This document shows positions 49,783 through 58,775 of a stretch of DNA of 64,000 bases, piece by piece. Origin of the DNA: Robinsoniella peoriensis (GTDB taxonomy: Bacteria; Bacillota; Clostridia; Lachnospirales; Lachnospiraceae). The stretch's first letter is position 1. Each line of letters begins with the position of its first letter. The notes below the pieces were generated by a model. The model was given only the letters and a program-made list of their open reading frames with translations, did not search any database and was not told where the DNA came from. The DNA lies in the NCBI RefSeq assembly GCF_000797495.1, contig NZ_JTGN01000008.1:295680-359679 (forward strand), given 5' to 3'. The position numbers and the translations under genes were made by a program.

Positions 49783-50653
49783 ATGAATTAATGATTAACG
49801 GATCACAAAAATTTATGGGGAATAAGATTCCAGTAATATCCGGAGGGTTTGGAATCGGAAAGAGATGTATGTCAGATAAGACTATTGCTGATATACACGG
49901 AATGCAGGCTAAACATGTTAGGGCGAGAATTACAGATAATCTTAAAAGATTCAAAGAAAACGTTGATTTTATCGACCTGAAGCAACGTGACTGCGAGACG
50001 GGCACGTTGGAATTACTTCAAAATATAGGCTATGCAAAGCAGTCAGTCACTCAGGCGGAACACATTTACTTGTTATCCGAACGCGGCTATGCAAAGCTGA
50101 TCAAGATCATGGATACAGATCTTGCCTGGGAAATCCATGACAAGCTGATAGACGAATATTTCGAATTGAAGGAAGACTCCATAAACCGCCAGCAGCTTTC
50201 CCCGCAAATGCAGTTGATGAACATGCTTGTAGAATCCATGTCTAAGAATGAGTTAGAGCAGAAACGCCAGGCTGAAAAATTAGTGCAACTGGATGACAAG
50301 GTTACTTCTATTAAAGAGGTGGTCGCTTTAAATCCGACACAATGGAGAAAAGACAGCTCAAGCATCATTAATAAGATAGCTAAAGATCTTGGCGGCTATG
50401 AGCACATTAAGCCGATCCGTGACGAGATTTATCGGTTATTGGAACATCGCATGGGTGTTGCTTTAATATTCGCCTTATGAATAAGAAGAAAACAATGTCT
50501 TTAAACGGCGTAAGCAAATCCAAAATCGATAAAATAAGCCAACTGGATGTAATTGCAGATGATAAGAAGCTCATTGAAGGATACATAGCCATTGTAAAAG
50601 AAGTGGCGGTTAAATATGGAGCAAGCATGAATGAAGATATTAATTGCATATAA
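49779..50653 (+). pseudogene. ORF6N/ORF6C antirepressor with a frameshift
   Basis: ATG at 49779 overlaps the sigma stop. ORF6N domain (about residues 12-110) with IPVISGGFGIGKRCMSDKTIADIHGM and VDFIDLK. The ORF6C domain starts near residue 175 but the frame ends at 50480 after RMGVALIFAL. One base back, the frame continues NIRLMNKKKTMSLNGVSKSKIDK to 50653, exactly as ORF6C domains end. A single-base loss near 50455-50466 explains this. There is no classical slippery heptamer. Confidence 0.7.
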
Positions 50654-50754
50654 AAGAGGGCAAATATGGATTACATAGAATGTCTAAAACAAGTAAATCA
50701 TTAATAATCTGGAAGGATAGAAGAATTCAAAGATGAAAGGAGACGTAATTAATA

Positions 50755-51078
50755 ATGTATGTTAATGTGCTGCCACCATGGTTTGAACCAACAGATGAGT
50801 TTAAACAAATTATTGGAAATAGAACATATAGAGATGTAATGTTTGCTTCCGATGTAACTGACTACATTGAAAATCATTTGGTAATGTTTCATGGAAGAAG
50901 AGTTTGCAAGGGTAGGTATGATGTGAAATTTCGTATTGGTTTTGCCGGTTGTTGTGAAGTGCTTGATGTTGATGAAAATAAAATATGGATAATTCGATAT
51001 GATAATGCTGATATGCCTTATATTCAGTATGTAAATATAAATATAGATAACGGATATGTGGAAATAATTCATATCTAA
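50755..51078 (+). CDS. Small protein, unknown
   Basis: 107 aa from ATG at 50755 with AAAGGAGAC upstream. Alternating strands suggest a compact beta domain with two Cys (FAGCCEVLDVD). Unknown family. Confidence 0.55.
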   Translation: MYVNVLPPWFEPTDEFKQIIGNRTYRDVMFASDVTDYIENHLVMFHGRRVCKGRYDVKFRIGFAGCCEVLDVDENKIWIIRYDNADMPYIQYVNINIDNGYVEIIHI

Positions 51079-51114
51079 AATCGTGAATTTCAAAACATAA
51101 AGGAAGAGTAAAAG

Positions 51115-51507
51115 ATGGGATATTATACAAGGTTCGATATGAGCGTATATGATGGGAATTACAATTCATTTGATATAGCAAAGTATATGTTAGAAAAAAA
51201 CAAGGAAAACGATGCTTTTTATGCTTTTGAATATGATCTGGAAAAGTTTTTTAAAAATGGGGATATGGACGAGCAATGCGGAGATGCTTTTGTTCTATCA
51301 TTAGAGAGTAATGATGAAAGCAAATGGTATGAACATGAGAAAGAAATGCGCGATTTATCAAAAGAGTTCCCGGATGTTGTATTTAAACTTCACGGAGAGG
51401 GGGAAGATAATAAGGATATATGGGACAAGTATTTTATGAATGGAAAAATGCAATCTTGTCCCGCTCAGATGACACTTCCACCGTTTGAAAAAGAGAAATT
51501 AATTTAG
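51115..51507 (+). CDS. Small acidic protein, unknown
   Basis: 130 aa from ATG at 51115 with AAGGAAGAG upstream. Starts GYYTRFDMSVYDGN, a common opening in phage proteins of unknown role, and is acidic throughout with a KLHGEGEDNKDIWDKYF segment. Confidence 0.55.
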   Translation: MGYYTRFDMSVYDGNYNSFDIAKYMLEKNKENDAFYAFEYDLEKFFKNGDMDEQCGDAFVLSLESNDESKWYEHEKEMRDLSKEFPDVVFKLHGEGEDNKDIWDKYFMNGKMQSCPAQMTLPPFEKEKLI

Positions 51508-51538
51508 GATGAAATGTTGATTTCAAAGGGGTATATAT

Positions 51539-51868
51539 ATGAAAGAATTTAAATGCAGTAAGTGTCATAGCAAAGACATTTTCATTGAAAAATCAGCTAA
51601 TAATACAGGTCTATATTGTGAAAACTGCGGCAAGTGGATCACTTGGCTAAATAAAGACCAACTAAGATTAGCAGAACGGCAGATAAGTATTAAAGTAGCA
51701 ATTGACCTTGATATGATTCTACAGCAGCTTGAAGACTATGGAAAATATAAGGGTATTTTAAAATGCGATGATGAAAAATGTGAGAATTACATTCCAGTGT
51801 CCGTGGCGAAGCAGATTGTACTATCCAAGGGGCTTGGCGGTGTGTTGGGGTATTTGGAGGCGAAGTGA
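51539..51868 (+). CDS. Zinc-ribbon protein
   Basis: 109 aa from ATG at 51539; weak ribosome site (AAAGGGG). CSKCHSKD and YCENCGKW form a four-Cys zinc ribbon (residues 5-30), followed by a helical domain with two more Cys. Stops 1 base before the ATA start of the next gene. Confidence 0.6.
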   Translation: MKEFKCSKCHSKDIFIEKSANNTGLYCENCGKWITWLNKDQLRLAERQISIKVAIDLDMILQQLEDYGKYKGILKCDDEKCENYIPVSVAKQIVLSKGLGGVLGYLEAK

Positions 51869-51869
51869 A

Positions 51870-52238
51870 ATAACAGAAATTTATTACACTCAAAATGAAA
51901 AACAATATAAAAGGATTTTAATCCGGTTAATTCAAGAAAAAGACTATAGTCCAGACGACTTGCAAGAAATAGGAATCTTTGGTTGCAACTATGACAAAAA
52001 TAATATAGAAGATTGGGAAGATAGTTGTGATGGATGTGAAGTAGAGGAATGTGTTCTTTTAGAACATTTAGAAGACAAAGATGTTTTGGAACATTTTAAA
52101 ACATTTGATGAAGATACAGAATTTCCGGCAATTTTAGTTTTGGCAGATACATATTTTAACGACGAAAAAGTAACATTGATATCCGTTAAAGAGGCTAAAG
52201 AGAATGCGAAACACGGAATTAGCGGGGAGTGGAATTGA
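51870..52238 (+). CDS. Small acidic protein, ATA start
   Basis: 122 aa from ATA at 51870. GGAGG lies 9 bases upstream inside the end of the previous gene, and the ATG at 51768 would create a 100-base overlap without a ribosome site. Begins (M)TEIYYTQNEKQYKRIL; a Cys cluster (CDGCEVEEC) lies mid-protein. Function unknown. Confidence 0.55.
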   Translation: MTEIYYTQNEKQYKRILIRLIQEKDYSPDDLQEIGIFGCNYDKNNIEDWEDSCDGCEVEECVLLEHLEDKDVLEHFKTFDEDTEFPAILVLADTYFNDEKVTLISVKEAKENAKHGISGEWN

Positions 52239-52312
52239 TGAAGAAAATTTAGTTTTAGCGGGGGGGGTGAGATAATATTACAAGATCTTACTGTATACAG
52301 GGAGATTTACAA

Positions 52313-52999
52313 ATAAATACAATCGTTAGAAATATAACGGATAAATTTATTTCATTGGGTCTAAATCATCAAGCTGGATATTTATACAACATTAATGAAA
52401 TATCCAAGTTATATTTATGTAGTGTTGAAACTATTAAAACAATTGTAAGAAGAAATAAAAAAATATTTTTAAATAATGGGGAAATGCTACTATACGATAA
52501 GCACGATGAAATTTTTAGAACATTATTAGCCACTGGAAAAATAAGTAGCAAAACACGAAAAATTTTATTAATAAATGTGTTTGGGGTTGTTCGTATTGCT
52601 TATTATGTTAAAAGAAATGAAATAGCAAATAATATAAAAGATTATATAATAAGAACATATCCTATACTACATAATGAAGTGAATCAAGGATATTCAGATA
52701 ACATGTATTATAAAAAATATGAAGAAGAATTGGGGATTTTAATACATAGTATTTTTGGTGGCTCTCATAAAATAGTTAATCAGTTCAAAATAGATAATTA
52801 TTATATTGATTTTTTAATTGATGATAGAATTGCTATTGAATGTGATGAAGATGGTCATGTTTGTTACGATCAAAAGAGAGAAGTTGTAAGAGAAAGCAAA
52901 ATAATCAACAGTGGATATAAATTGCTAAGATATGATACTAGAAAAGAAAACATTTATAAATTTATAGGAGAAATTTGTGATCAATTAAGTGTATGTTAA
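52313..52999 (+). CDS. PD-(D/E)XK (DUF559/Vsr-like) endonuclease fused to a regulator-type N domain
   Basis: 228 aa from ATA at 52313 (AGGGAG at 8 bases); an in-frame ATT at 52277 after GGGGGTGAG or TTG at 52355 are alternatives. N half: helix-turn-helix-like part (INEISKLYLCSVETIKTIVRR) followed by helices. C half, residues 135-225: YYIDFLIDDRIAIECDEDGH, the Asp and Glu-x-Asp core of DUF559/Vsr nucleases, then a basic helix and YKLLRYDT. Probably a homing-type nuclease or restriction-like factor of the phage. Confidence 0.6.
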   Translation: MNTIVRNITDKFISLGLNHQAGYLYNINEISKLYLCSVETIKTIVRRNKKIFLNNGEMLLYDKHDEIFRTLLATGKISSKTRKILLINVFGVVRIAYYVKRNEIANNIKDYIIRTYPILHNEVNQGYSDNMYYKKYEEELGILIHSIFGGSHKIVNQFKIDNYYIDFLIDDRIAIECDEDGHVCYDQKREVVRESKIINSGYKLLRYDTRKENIYKFIGEICDQLSVC

Positions 53000-53024
53000 A
53001 CAAGAAGAAGGAGAAGAGTTAATA

Positions 53025-53360
53025 ATGAAGAAATTATTTATTTCACAGCCAATGAATGGCAAAACAGATAAGGAAGTCTTAGAGGAACGAAAAGTTGCCA
53101 TACATAAAGCAAAAGAGATATTGGGTGAGGATGTAGAGGTCATTGATACATTTTATACAGACTTTAATCAGGATACAAAGCTATTGGAATATCTGGCAAG
53201 GAGTATTTCCGATTTAGCTAAAGCTGATATAGCATATTTCTTTAAAGGATGGGAAGAAAAACGCGGTTGTAAGATTGAATATGATTGTGCAACACAGTAT
53301 GGAATTCCTACCATTACAGACAGCCCAAAAGAATGCTTATGGAGGTTTCATTGGAGTTGA
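53025..53360 (+). CDS. DUF4406-type nucleoside deoxyribosyltransferase-like protein
   Basis: 111 aa from ATG at 53025 with AAGGAGAAG upstream. KLFISQPMNGKTDKEVLEER and DIAYFFKGWEEKRGCKIEYDCATQYGI match DUF4406, related to nucleoside 2-deoxyribosyltransferases, which exchange or hydrolyse bases of deoxynucleosides. A role in phage nucleotide metabolism is likely. Confidence 0.75.
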   Translation: MKKLFISQPMNGKTDKEVLEERKVAIHKAKEILGEDVEVIDTFYTDFNQDTKLLEYLARSISDLAKADIAYFFKGWEEKRGCKIEYDCATQYGIPTITDSPKECLWRFHWS

Positions 53361-53604
53361 TGCAGCCATTGGAAAAGAAGTATATTTTGGAGAAATTCTT
53401 GGAAAGCATAGTGAAGTGTATGGAATTATTGAAGACGGTGAAATTGAAATTATATCTGATGAACCGCTAATTGTTAAGAATGCAACTGAAAGTGGATATG
53501 ACCCACTAGATTATTTGAGATATGAATGTTCTGTTTGTGGAGAATCGACACTAGCAGAAGCATGGGATTTTGAAAAAGGCATCTGTTCATACTGTTTAAA
53601 GTAG
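53350..53604 (+). CDS. Small protein with zinc ribbon, ATT start
   Basis: 84 aa from ATT at 53350, four bases after GGAGG and inside the end of the previous gene. No ATG, TTG or GTG occurs for the next 22 codons. Begins (M)GVDAAIGKEVYFGEILGKHSE; ends with CSVCGES and CSYCLK, a four-Cys zinc ribbon. Function unknown. Confidence 0.6.
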   Translation: MGVDAAIGKEVYFGEILGKHSEVYGIIEDGEIEIISDEPLIVKNATESGYDPLDYLRYECSVCGESTLAEAWDFEKGICSYCLK

Positions 53605-53653
53605 AAGTGATATAAATTAAAGCTCACATACATGGCTTTATATATTTTTCAAT

Positions 53654-53692
53654 CTTTACTGTTCTATATGTTATAAAACATATACAGTAAAG
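53654..53692 (+). promoter_or_regulatory. Long hairpin upstream of replication genes
   Basis: CTTTACTGT/ACAGTAAAG (9 bp) encloses ATATGTT/AACATAT (7 bp) with a 4-base loop. No T run follows. It could control read-through into the replication operon or bind a dimeric protein as DNA. Confidence 0.55.
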
Positions 53693-53765
53693 TTCACATA
53701 AAACAACATTATGTTATCGCAGAAATGCGTTGAGATAGATTAATAAATTCAGGAGGACATAAAAG

Positions 53766-53912
53766 ATGAGAGACAAAAATAACTGGAAGCACAAAAATAA
53801 TTTAAAGCAGGAAAAAATATTTAAGAAAATGATGGATGAAACTGTATTGAAAAAGCTAGTAAAGCCTGTTAACGATGCTAAGCACGGTGCATCAAAGGGA
53901 ACACAGAAGTAG
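53766..53912 (+). CDS. Small basic protein
   Basis: 48 aa from ATG at 53766 with AGGAGG upstream. Lys-rich, helical. Stands alone between the hairpin at 53654 and the replication genes. Confidence 0.55.
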   Translation: MRDKNNWKHKNNLKQEKIFKKMMDETVLKKLVKPVNDAKHGASKGTQK

Positions 53913-54006
53913 GCGTATAAATTTTATATGGATTTATGATGATATATTTCTTTACTATCACCGTAAGGTGTTTATATAGATAATCTAAAATTAAGGAGGA
54001 AACAAA

Positions 54007-54648
54007 TTGACAGAGAAGAATTTTTTTGAGCAGCTATATGATATTGATGTAAGAGACAGGATGTATCAGAAACAGGGGCTGTCGTATATCCCGTGGAGTA
54101 CGGCTTGGAGCGAGGTATGCAAGGTGTTTCCAGAGGCAACATATGAAATTAAAAAGTTTGGAGAAAACAGTCTTCCTTATGTAGAAAGTGATTTAGGGAT
54201 TATGGTATTCACCTCTGTTACCGTAAATGGCATAACTAGAGAAATGGAACTGCCTGTAATGGATGGCTCCAATAAAGCGATGAAATCAGTTGAATATACA
54301 TACAAAACAAAGAGCGGGGAAAGAACAGTGGCACCGGCAACTATGTTTGATGTAAATAAATCGATTATGAGGTGCTTGGCAAAGAACTTGGCGATGTTTG
54401 GACTAGGGTTGCATCTTTGGTCAAAAGAGGAAGCTCCAGAGAGCGTTATTGAACTTGATAAGTTACAGAAAGAGTGTATGGATTTGATCAAAAAGCGATG
54501 TGCCTTATCCGATAACACGAAGATAAAAGTAGGTGAAATCTGCAAAACAATACTTGAAGATGAAACTGGGAATCCAATAAATTGTGAAGATAACGAAAAA
54601 TTAACGTTGCTGTCAAAAGAGCTTAAAAATCTGAGAAAAATTATTTAA
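54007..54648 (+). CDS. Sak/DUF1071-type single-strand annealing protein
   Basis: 213 aa from TTG at 54007 with AAGGAGG at 7 bases. NFFEQLYDIDVRDR, LSYIPWSTAWSEVCKVFPEATYE and IMRCLAKNLAMFGLGLHLW are the DUF1071 signature; these proteins anneal single strands in phage recombination (Rad52-like fold proposed). The C-terminal 50 residues are helical. First gene of the replication/recombination block, directly before SSB, a common pairing. Confidence 0.8.
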   Translation: MTEKNFFEQLYDIDVRDRMYQKQGLSYIPWSTAWSEVCKVFPEATYEIKKFGENSLPYVESDLGIMVFTSVTVNGITREMELPVMDGSNKAMKSVEYTYKTKSGERTVAPATMFDVNKSIMRCLAKNLAMFGLGLHLWSKEEAPESVIELDKLQKECMDLIKKRCALSDNTKIKVGEICKTILEDETGNPINCEDNEKLTLLSKELKNLRKII

Positions 54649-54668
54649 TAAAAAGGAGATAAGAATAT

Positions 54669-55067
54669 ATGGGATTTGGACAAGGAAAATTTGGACATAT
54701 TTGGAAATTAGAGAATAAAGGAAACTATCACGTTGCAGAGATGTCAACAAGTAAAAAGAACAAAAACACAGACCAGTATGAAACAGATTGGGCAAACAAA
54801 TTTGTAAGACTCGTAGGAACTGCTCATCAGCAGGCGGATCAGCTGGATATCAGCAAAAATGTTAAGATTGGCGCTTGCGAGGTTACAAATCGGTATGACA
54901 AAGATAAGAATACTACGTACACTAATTATGCAATCTTTAATTTTGAAGACGCTAGTAACAATAATGGAAATCATTCCAGCAGACAGGCAACTGGAAAAGG
55001 ATCTGGTGATAGTTTTATGAACATCCCAAACGGAATAGACGAAGATTCTGAACTTCCATTTAATTAA
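54669..55067 (+). CDS. Phage single-stranded DNA-binding protein
   Basis: 132 aa from ATG at 54669 with AAAGGAGAT upstream. An OB-fold-like beta domain (residues 8-95) is followed by a Gly/Ser/Asn-rich linker and an acidic tip ending EDSELPFN, the interaction tail typical of SSB. Operates with the annealing protein, helicase and polymerase encoded around it. Confidence 0.75.
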   Translation: MGFGQGKFGHIWKLENKGNYHVAEMSTSKKNKNTDQYETDWANKFVRLVGTAHQQADQLDISKNVKIGACEVTNRYDKDKNTTYTNYAIFNFEDASNNNGNHSSRQATGKGSGDSFMNIPNGIDEDSELPFN

Positions 55068-55083
55068 GAAGGAGTAGATGCAC

Positions 55084-55548
55084 ATGTCCAATTCAAAAAC
55101 TTATAAGTGTGCATTCCGACATTGCAGCCATGAGTCCTGTGAAGTATTGCAGGATGAGGCTGTCAAGCTTGGTAACAGGTATTTTCACGTAGATTGTGCC
55201 AATACTTATAGAAATATAAATGAGATAAAGGTTTTGTATAATGAGAAAGTTAGCAACACTGTTGTTATGCCGCAGTTAACCAGTGTCATTAACAATATTA
55301 TATTTAAAAAACATGTAGATTCCGGATATTTGTTATTTGCGCTTCAATATGCAATAAGCACAAAGAGAAAAATAAATTATCCGCAAGGTTTACATTATGT
55401 CATTGATGATTATCGTATAAAAAATGCGTGGGAAAAGAAACAATTACAGAGTATCGGTAAAGTGAAATTCGAAGCTAAGAGCAATAATGAACCAATGTTT
55501 CAAGTCATTGAGCCGAAGAAAAAGGGACTTGATAATCTATATGACTAG
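55084..55548 (+). CDS. Zinc-finger protein upstream of DnaB, unknown role
   Basis: 154 aa from ATG at 55084 (AAGGAG 9 bases upstream; ATG 55078 is too close). Cys-His cluster CAFRHCSHESCEVL and FHVDCANTY at residues 7-38, then helices and a basic beta end. Its place directly in front of the helicase suggests loading or initiation, but no loader motif is seen. Confidence 0.55.
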   Translation: MSNSKTYKCAFRHCSHESCEVLQDEAVKLGNRYFHVDCANTYRNINEIKVLYNEKVSNTVVMPQLTSVINNIIFKKHVDSGYLLFALQYAISTKRKINYPQGLHYVIDDYRIKNAWEKKQLQSIGKVKFEAKSNNEPMFQVIEPKKKGLDNLYD

Positions 55549-55559
55549 GAGGACACGAT

Positions 55560-56906
55560 TTGGATGTATTAGAGTTAGCTGATAATCAAGCTGAAAGTGG
55601 TGTGATTTCCACCCTGGTTTACCATCCAGAGTTTATTTTACATACCGATTATCTAAAGCCTGGATATTTTTTCAATCAAGATAACGGCTGTATATATTGG
55701 AGTATTTCGGAACTTTATAAAAAGGGTATTGATAATATTGATGCGTTTAATATCTCAAATATGCTATCAAGCAACAAAGCAGTACAGCACACAATCAATA
55801 AATATAATCTTCCGTCTATCCAGGAATACATAGACTTATGTGGAGAAACAGCAAGGCATACGCTTGAAGAGTACAAATTATTAGCCCAGAACGTAGTTAC
55901 GCTATCATATAAAAGAGATTTGATTAGAAGTATGAAAGAAATAGAAAAAATATGCATGGACAAATCTATTACACTATCTGAACTCAACAAAAAAAGAAAC
56001 GAAATCCTGCAAAAGCTTGATGAAAAGTATATTGTCTCTGAAGAGATTAAATTATTGGGAGACGAAGCCGAAGACCTGTGGAATGAAATCTGTGATAGGA
56101 GAACTGACACTGGATTCTATGGCATACCTTCCGTGTTTAAAATATTAAGCAATTGGTTTACCTATGAACCATCTGAACTAGTTGTTATTCAGGCTAAGTA
56201 TAAACAAGGGAAATCTGTTGTTATGATGCTTGAAGCGCTCCATAAAATCAAAAATGGAATTCCTACGCTGTATGTAGACAGGGAAATGTCAGACCGTATT
56301 TTTTATGAGCGGTGTTTAGCATCTTTAACTGGTGTTGATGTTAAGAGAATAAAGAATGGCAGATATTCAGGGGAAGAAGAAGAAAAGATTAAAAAGGCAA
56401 ATATATGGATGAAAAAGCAGCCTTTTGTCCATGTGTATCGACCAGATTTATCTGACGAAGAATTGTATTCCATGTGTAAAATATTGAAATACAAAATGGG
56501 TTTGCAGTTTGTGATTGATGATTATTTAAAAAGTAATGCAACATCCAGTTCTGATAACTACAACATATTGGGAACCCGTACAGATTTCTTGAAAAATAAG
56601 ATTGCGGGTGAATTAAATCTTGCAGTGTTGACAGCAGCGCAGTTAAACCGACAAGGCGAAATCAGCGATTCCTTGAAAATTAACCGATATTTATCTGTTG
56701 GAATTAAATGGTTTTTAAAAACTCAAGAACAGATTGCGAATGACGGTTTACAGTGTGGAAATGCCGGGATGAAAATCTATATAAATCGTTTGGGAGAACA
56801 GCAGCCAGAAGATGATGACAGTGCATATTTAGATTTTATTTTTGATGGCAATAAGATGATGATCTCAGAAGCTGAACAACATGATTCATCCAACGAATTT
56901 GATTAA
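55560..56906 (+). CDS. DnaB-family replicative helicase
   Basis: 448 aa from TTG at 55560 with AGGAGG upstream. DnaB N domain (residues 5-100: AESGVISTLVYHPEF and YFFNQDNGCIYWSI), then a RecA-like ATPase: Walker A AKYKQGKS at 212-219, DREMSDRIFYER after the next strand, Walker B LQFVIDDYLK and TAAQLNRQGEI (motif with Gln and Arg). Unwinds DNA at the fork. Adjacent to primase, as usual for phages. Confidence 0.9.
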   Translation: MDVLELADNQAESGVISTLVYHPEFILHTDYLKPGYFFNQDNGCIYWSISELYKKGIDNIDAFNISNMLSSNKAVQHTINKYNLPSIQEYIDLCGETARHTLEEYKLLAQNVVTLSYKRDLIRSMKEIEKICMDKSITLSELNKKRNEILQKLDEKYIVSEEIKLLGDEAEDLWNEICDRRTDTGFYGIPSVFKILSNWFTYEPSELVVIQAKYKQGKSVVMMLEALHKIKNGIPTLYVDREMSDRIFYERCLASLTGVDVKRIKNGRYSGEEEEKIKKANIWMKKQPFVHVYRPDLSDEELYSMCKILKYKMGLQFVIDDYLKSNATSSSDNYNILGTRTDFLKNKIAGELNLAVLTAAQLNRQGEISDSLKINRYLSVGIKWFLKTQEQIANDGLQCGNAGMKIYINRLGEQQPEDDDSAYLDFIFDGNKMMISEAEQHDSSNEFD

Positions 56907-56921
56907 AGGTGGTGAGAATGT

Positions 56922-57923
56922 TTGGAGTATGATGAGGATTTTTTAGAAGAGATATCTTCCCAGGTTGATTTGGTAGAGTATATAAGCCAGGAAATAGAAT
57001 TAAAAAGAAAAGGAAAAGAATATTTTGGTCGATGTAGCAGGCACCTTGACAAGACTCCTTCATTCTCTGTTACCCCTTCTAAGAATGTGTTTTATTGTTT
57101 TTCTTGCGGCAGAGGTGGGTCAATCATCCAGTACCTGCAAGAGTATGAAGGGTTATCCTTTGATCAAGCAGTTGAAAAGACATGCTTGTTAACTCATACA
57201 GATGTATCGAATATGTGTTATTCGCCAACGGTTAAACTATTGAAAAAGCTTAGAAAAATGAAGCAAAGAGTCAAAGATAACAAACATATTATTATAGCCG
57301 AAAGTGAGTACCAGAAATATGATAAGCTTCCCATTAAAGAGTGGCTGAATGAAGGGATTCGACAAAAAGAAATTGACCTATTTGATGTTAGGATTGACAA
57401 AAGAAGTAATAGAATAGTTTATCCGGTAAGAGATCTTCAAGGAAGAATGATCAACATTAAAGGAAGAACCAGGTATCAAGATTTCAAATCAATGAATTTA
57501 ATGAAATATATGAATTATTATCCGGTTGGAACTATGGATTATCTACAAGGCTTAGATATAACACTTCCATATGTAAAGCAAAACAACGAGATTATATTAT
57601 TTGAAAGTATTAAAAGTGTTATGAAATGTTTTGGATGGGGGTATAGACATTGTGCTTCTGTTGAAAAACATTCGGTAACAGATGAACAAATCAGATTATT
57701 AATTCGTTTAAGGGTTAATCTGGTCTTTGCCTATGATAATGATGTTTCGTATCATACAAAAGATATTATCGAAAGCTTCGATAAGCTAAAGCGTTTTACT
57801 AATGTATATGTAATTGAGGACAATGAAAAGTTGCTTGGTGAAGCTGAAACGAAAAACAGTCCAGCGGACTTAGGGCTGCAAACGTTTGAAAAGCTCTACA
57901 AAAATAAAATAAGAGTGAGATAG
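56922..57923 (+). CDS. DnaG-type primase
   Basis: 333 aa from TTG at 56922 with AAGGTGGTG upstream. CHC2 zinc finger: Cys38, His41, Cys59, Cys62 (RCSRHLDKTPSF, FYCFSCGRGG). Middle domain with RIVYPVRDLQGRMINIKGR, then Toprim with ILFES and FAYDND. Shorter than host DnaG (about 600 aa): the C-terminal helicase-interaction domain is absent. Makes RNA primers for the fork. Confidence 0.9.
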   Translation: MEYDEDFLEEISSQVDLVEYISQEIELKRKGKEYFGRCSRHLDKTPSFSVTPSKNVFYCFSCGRGGSIIQYLQEYEGLSFDQAVEKTCLLTHTDVSNMCYSPTVKLLKKLRKMKQRVKDNKHIIIAESEYQKYDKLPIKEWLNEGIRQKEIDLFDVRIDKRSNRIVYPVRDLQGRMINIKGRTRYQDFKSMNLMKYMNYYPVGTMDYLQGLDITLPYVKQNNEIILFESIKSVMKCFGWGYRHCASVEKHSVTDEQIRLLIRLRVNLVFAYDNDVSYHTKDIIESFDKLKRFTNVYVIEDNEKLLGEAETKNSPADLGLQTFEKLYKNKIRVR

Positions 57924-57959
57924 GAAATAGGTAAAACAAGGAATGGAGGAAAAATATAT

Positions 57960-58769
57960 TTGGCAAACGCAGAGGTTAAAAGTCCATACAGAGACATATT
58001 AGATGGACTGGTTTTCTCGTTTTCTACGCTTCATCAGTATGATCAGTGCCCTTATGCTTTTTACCAAAGGAAAATTGATGGCTCTGAAACCAATGAAGGG
58101 AACTTTTATTCTGATGCAGGTGGTTTTATTCATGAAGTCAATGCACAAATTTTTGATGGAACACTAAACATAGATCATGCAATTGATTATTTTATAGATA
58201 ACTACGAAAATAACGTGGTACATACGGTGAAACAGTCCACTATGGAAAAGAAATATAATCAGGGAATTGATTATTTGGCAGCCTTTGACAGCGAGAAATT
58301 AAAAAATTATGAAATCCTTGGAGTTGAAAAGGAGGTTCACTTTGAAATCAATGGCTACAAATTCGTAGGGTTTATTGATTTGCTGCTCAGAAATAAACAG
58401 ACCAGAAAAATTTTGCTGGTAGATCATAAATCTCTTGACCATTTTATGAAGAAAGATGGCACTCCATTAAAAAGCCAGTTACAGCATTATGAAGCATATA
58501 GCAGGCAGATGTATCTGTACTCGAAGGCAGTGTATGACGAATTTGACGAATATCCAGATAGAATTATTTGGAATCATTTCTTTGACCAGCAGGTGACGAA
58601 TATTCCTTTTTCAGTTGAAGATTACGAAAAGGCAATGGTTTGGGCTGTTGATACGATTCACAAAATCTACAAAGATACGAAGTTTGAACCAAATCAGAGT
58701 TATATGATGTGCAGGGTGCTGTGCGGATATCGAAATTCTTGCTGTTATGTTAATGAAAAAGAGATTTAG
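57960..58769 (+). CDS. Cas4/RecB-like PD-(D/E)XK exonuclease
   Basis: 269 aa from TTG at 57960 with GGAGG 10 bases upstream. FSTLHQYDQCPYAFYQRK (Cys30), GGFIHEVN, then FVGFIDLLLR and LLVDHKSLDH give the catalytic Asp and D-x-K, followed by the QLQHYEAYSRQMYLY helix. C-terminal Cys cluster CRVLCGYRNSCC completes a Cas4-like iron-sulphur set with Cys30. Likely processes DNA ends in replication-linked recombination. Confidence 0.85.
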   Translation: MANAEVKSPYRDILDGLVFSFSTLHQYDQCPYAFYQRKIDGSETNEGNFYSDAGGFIHEVNAQIFDGTLNIDHAIDYFIDNYENNVVHTVKQSTMEKKYNQGIDYLAAFDSEKLKNYEILGVEKEVHFEINGYKFVGFIDLLLRNKQTRKILLVDHKSLDHFMKKDGTPLKSQLQHYEAYSRQMYLYSKAVYDEFDEYPDRIIWNHFFDQQVTNIPFSVEDYEKAMVWAVDTIHKIYKDTKFEPNQSYMMCRVLCGYRNSCCYVNEKEI

Positions 58770-58775
58770 AGGCAG

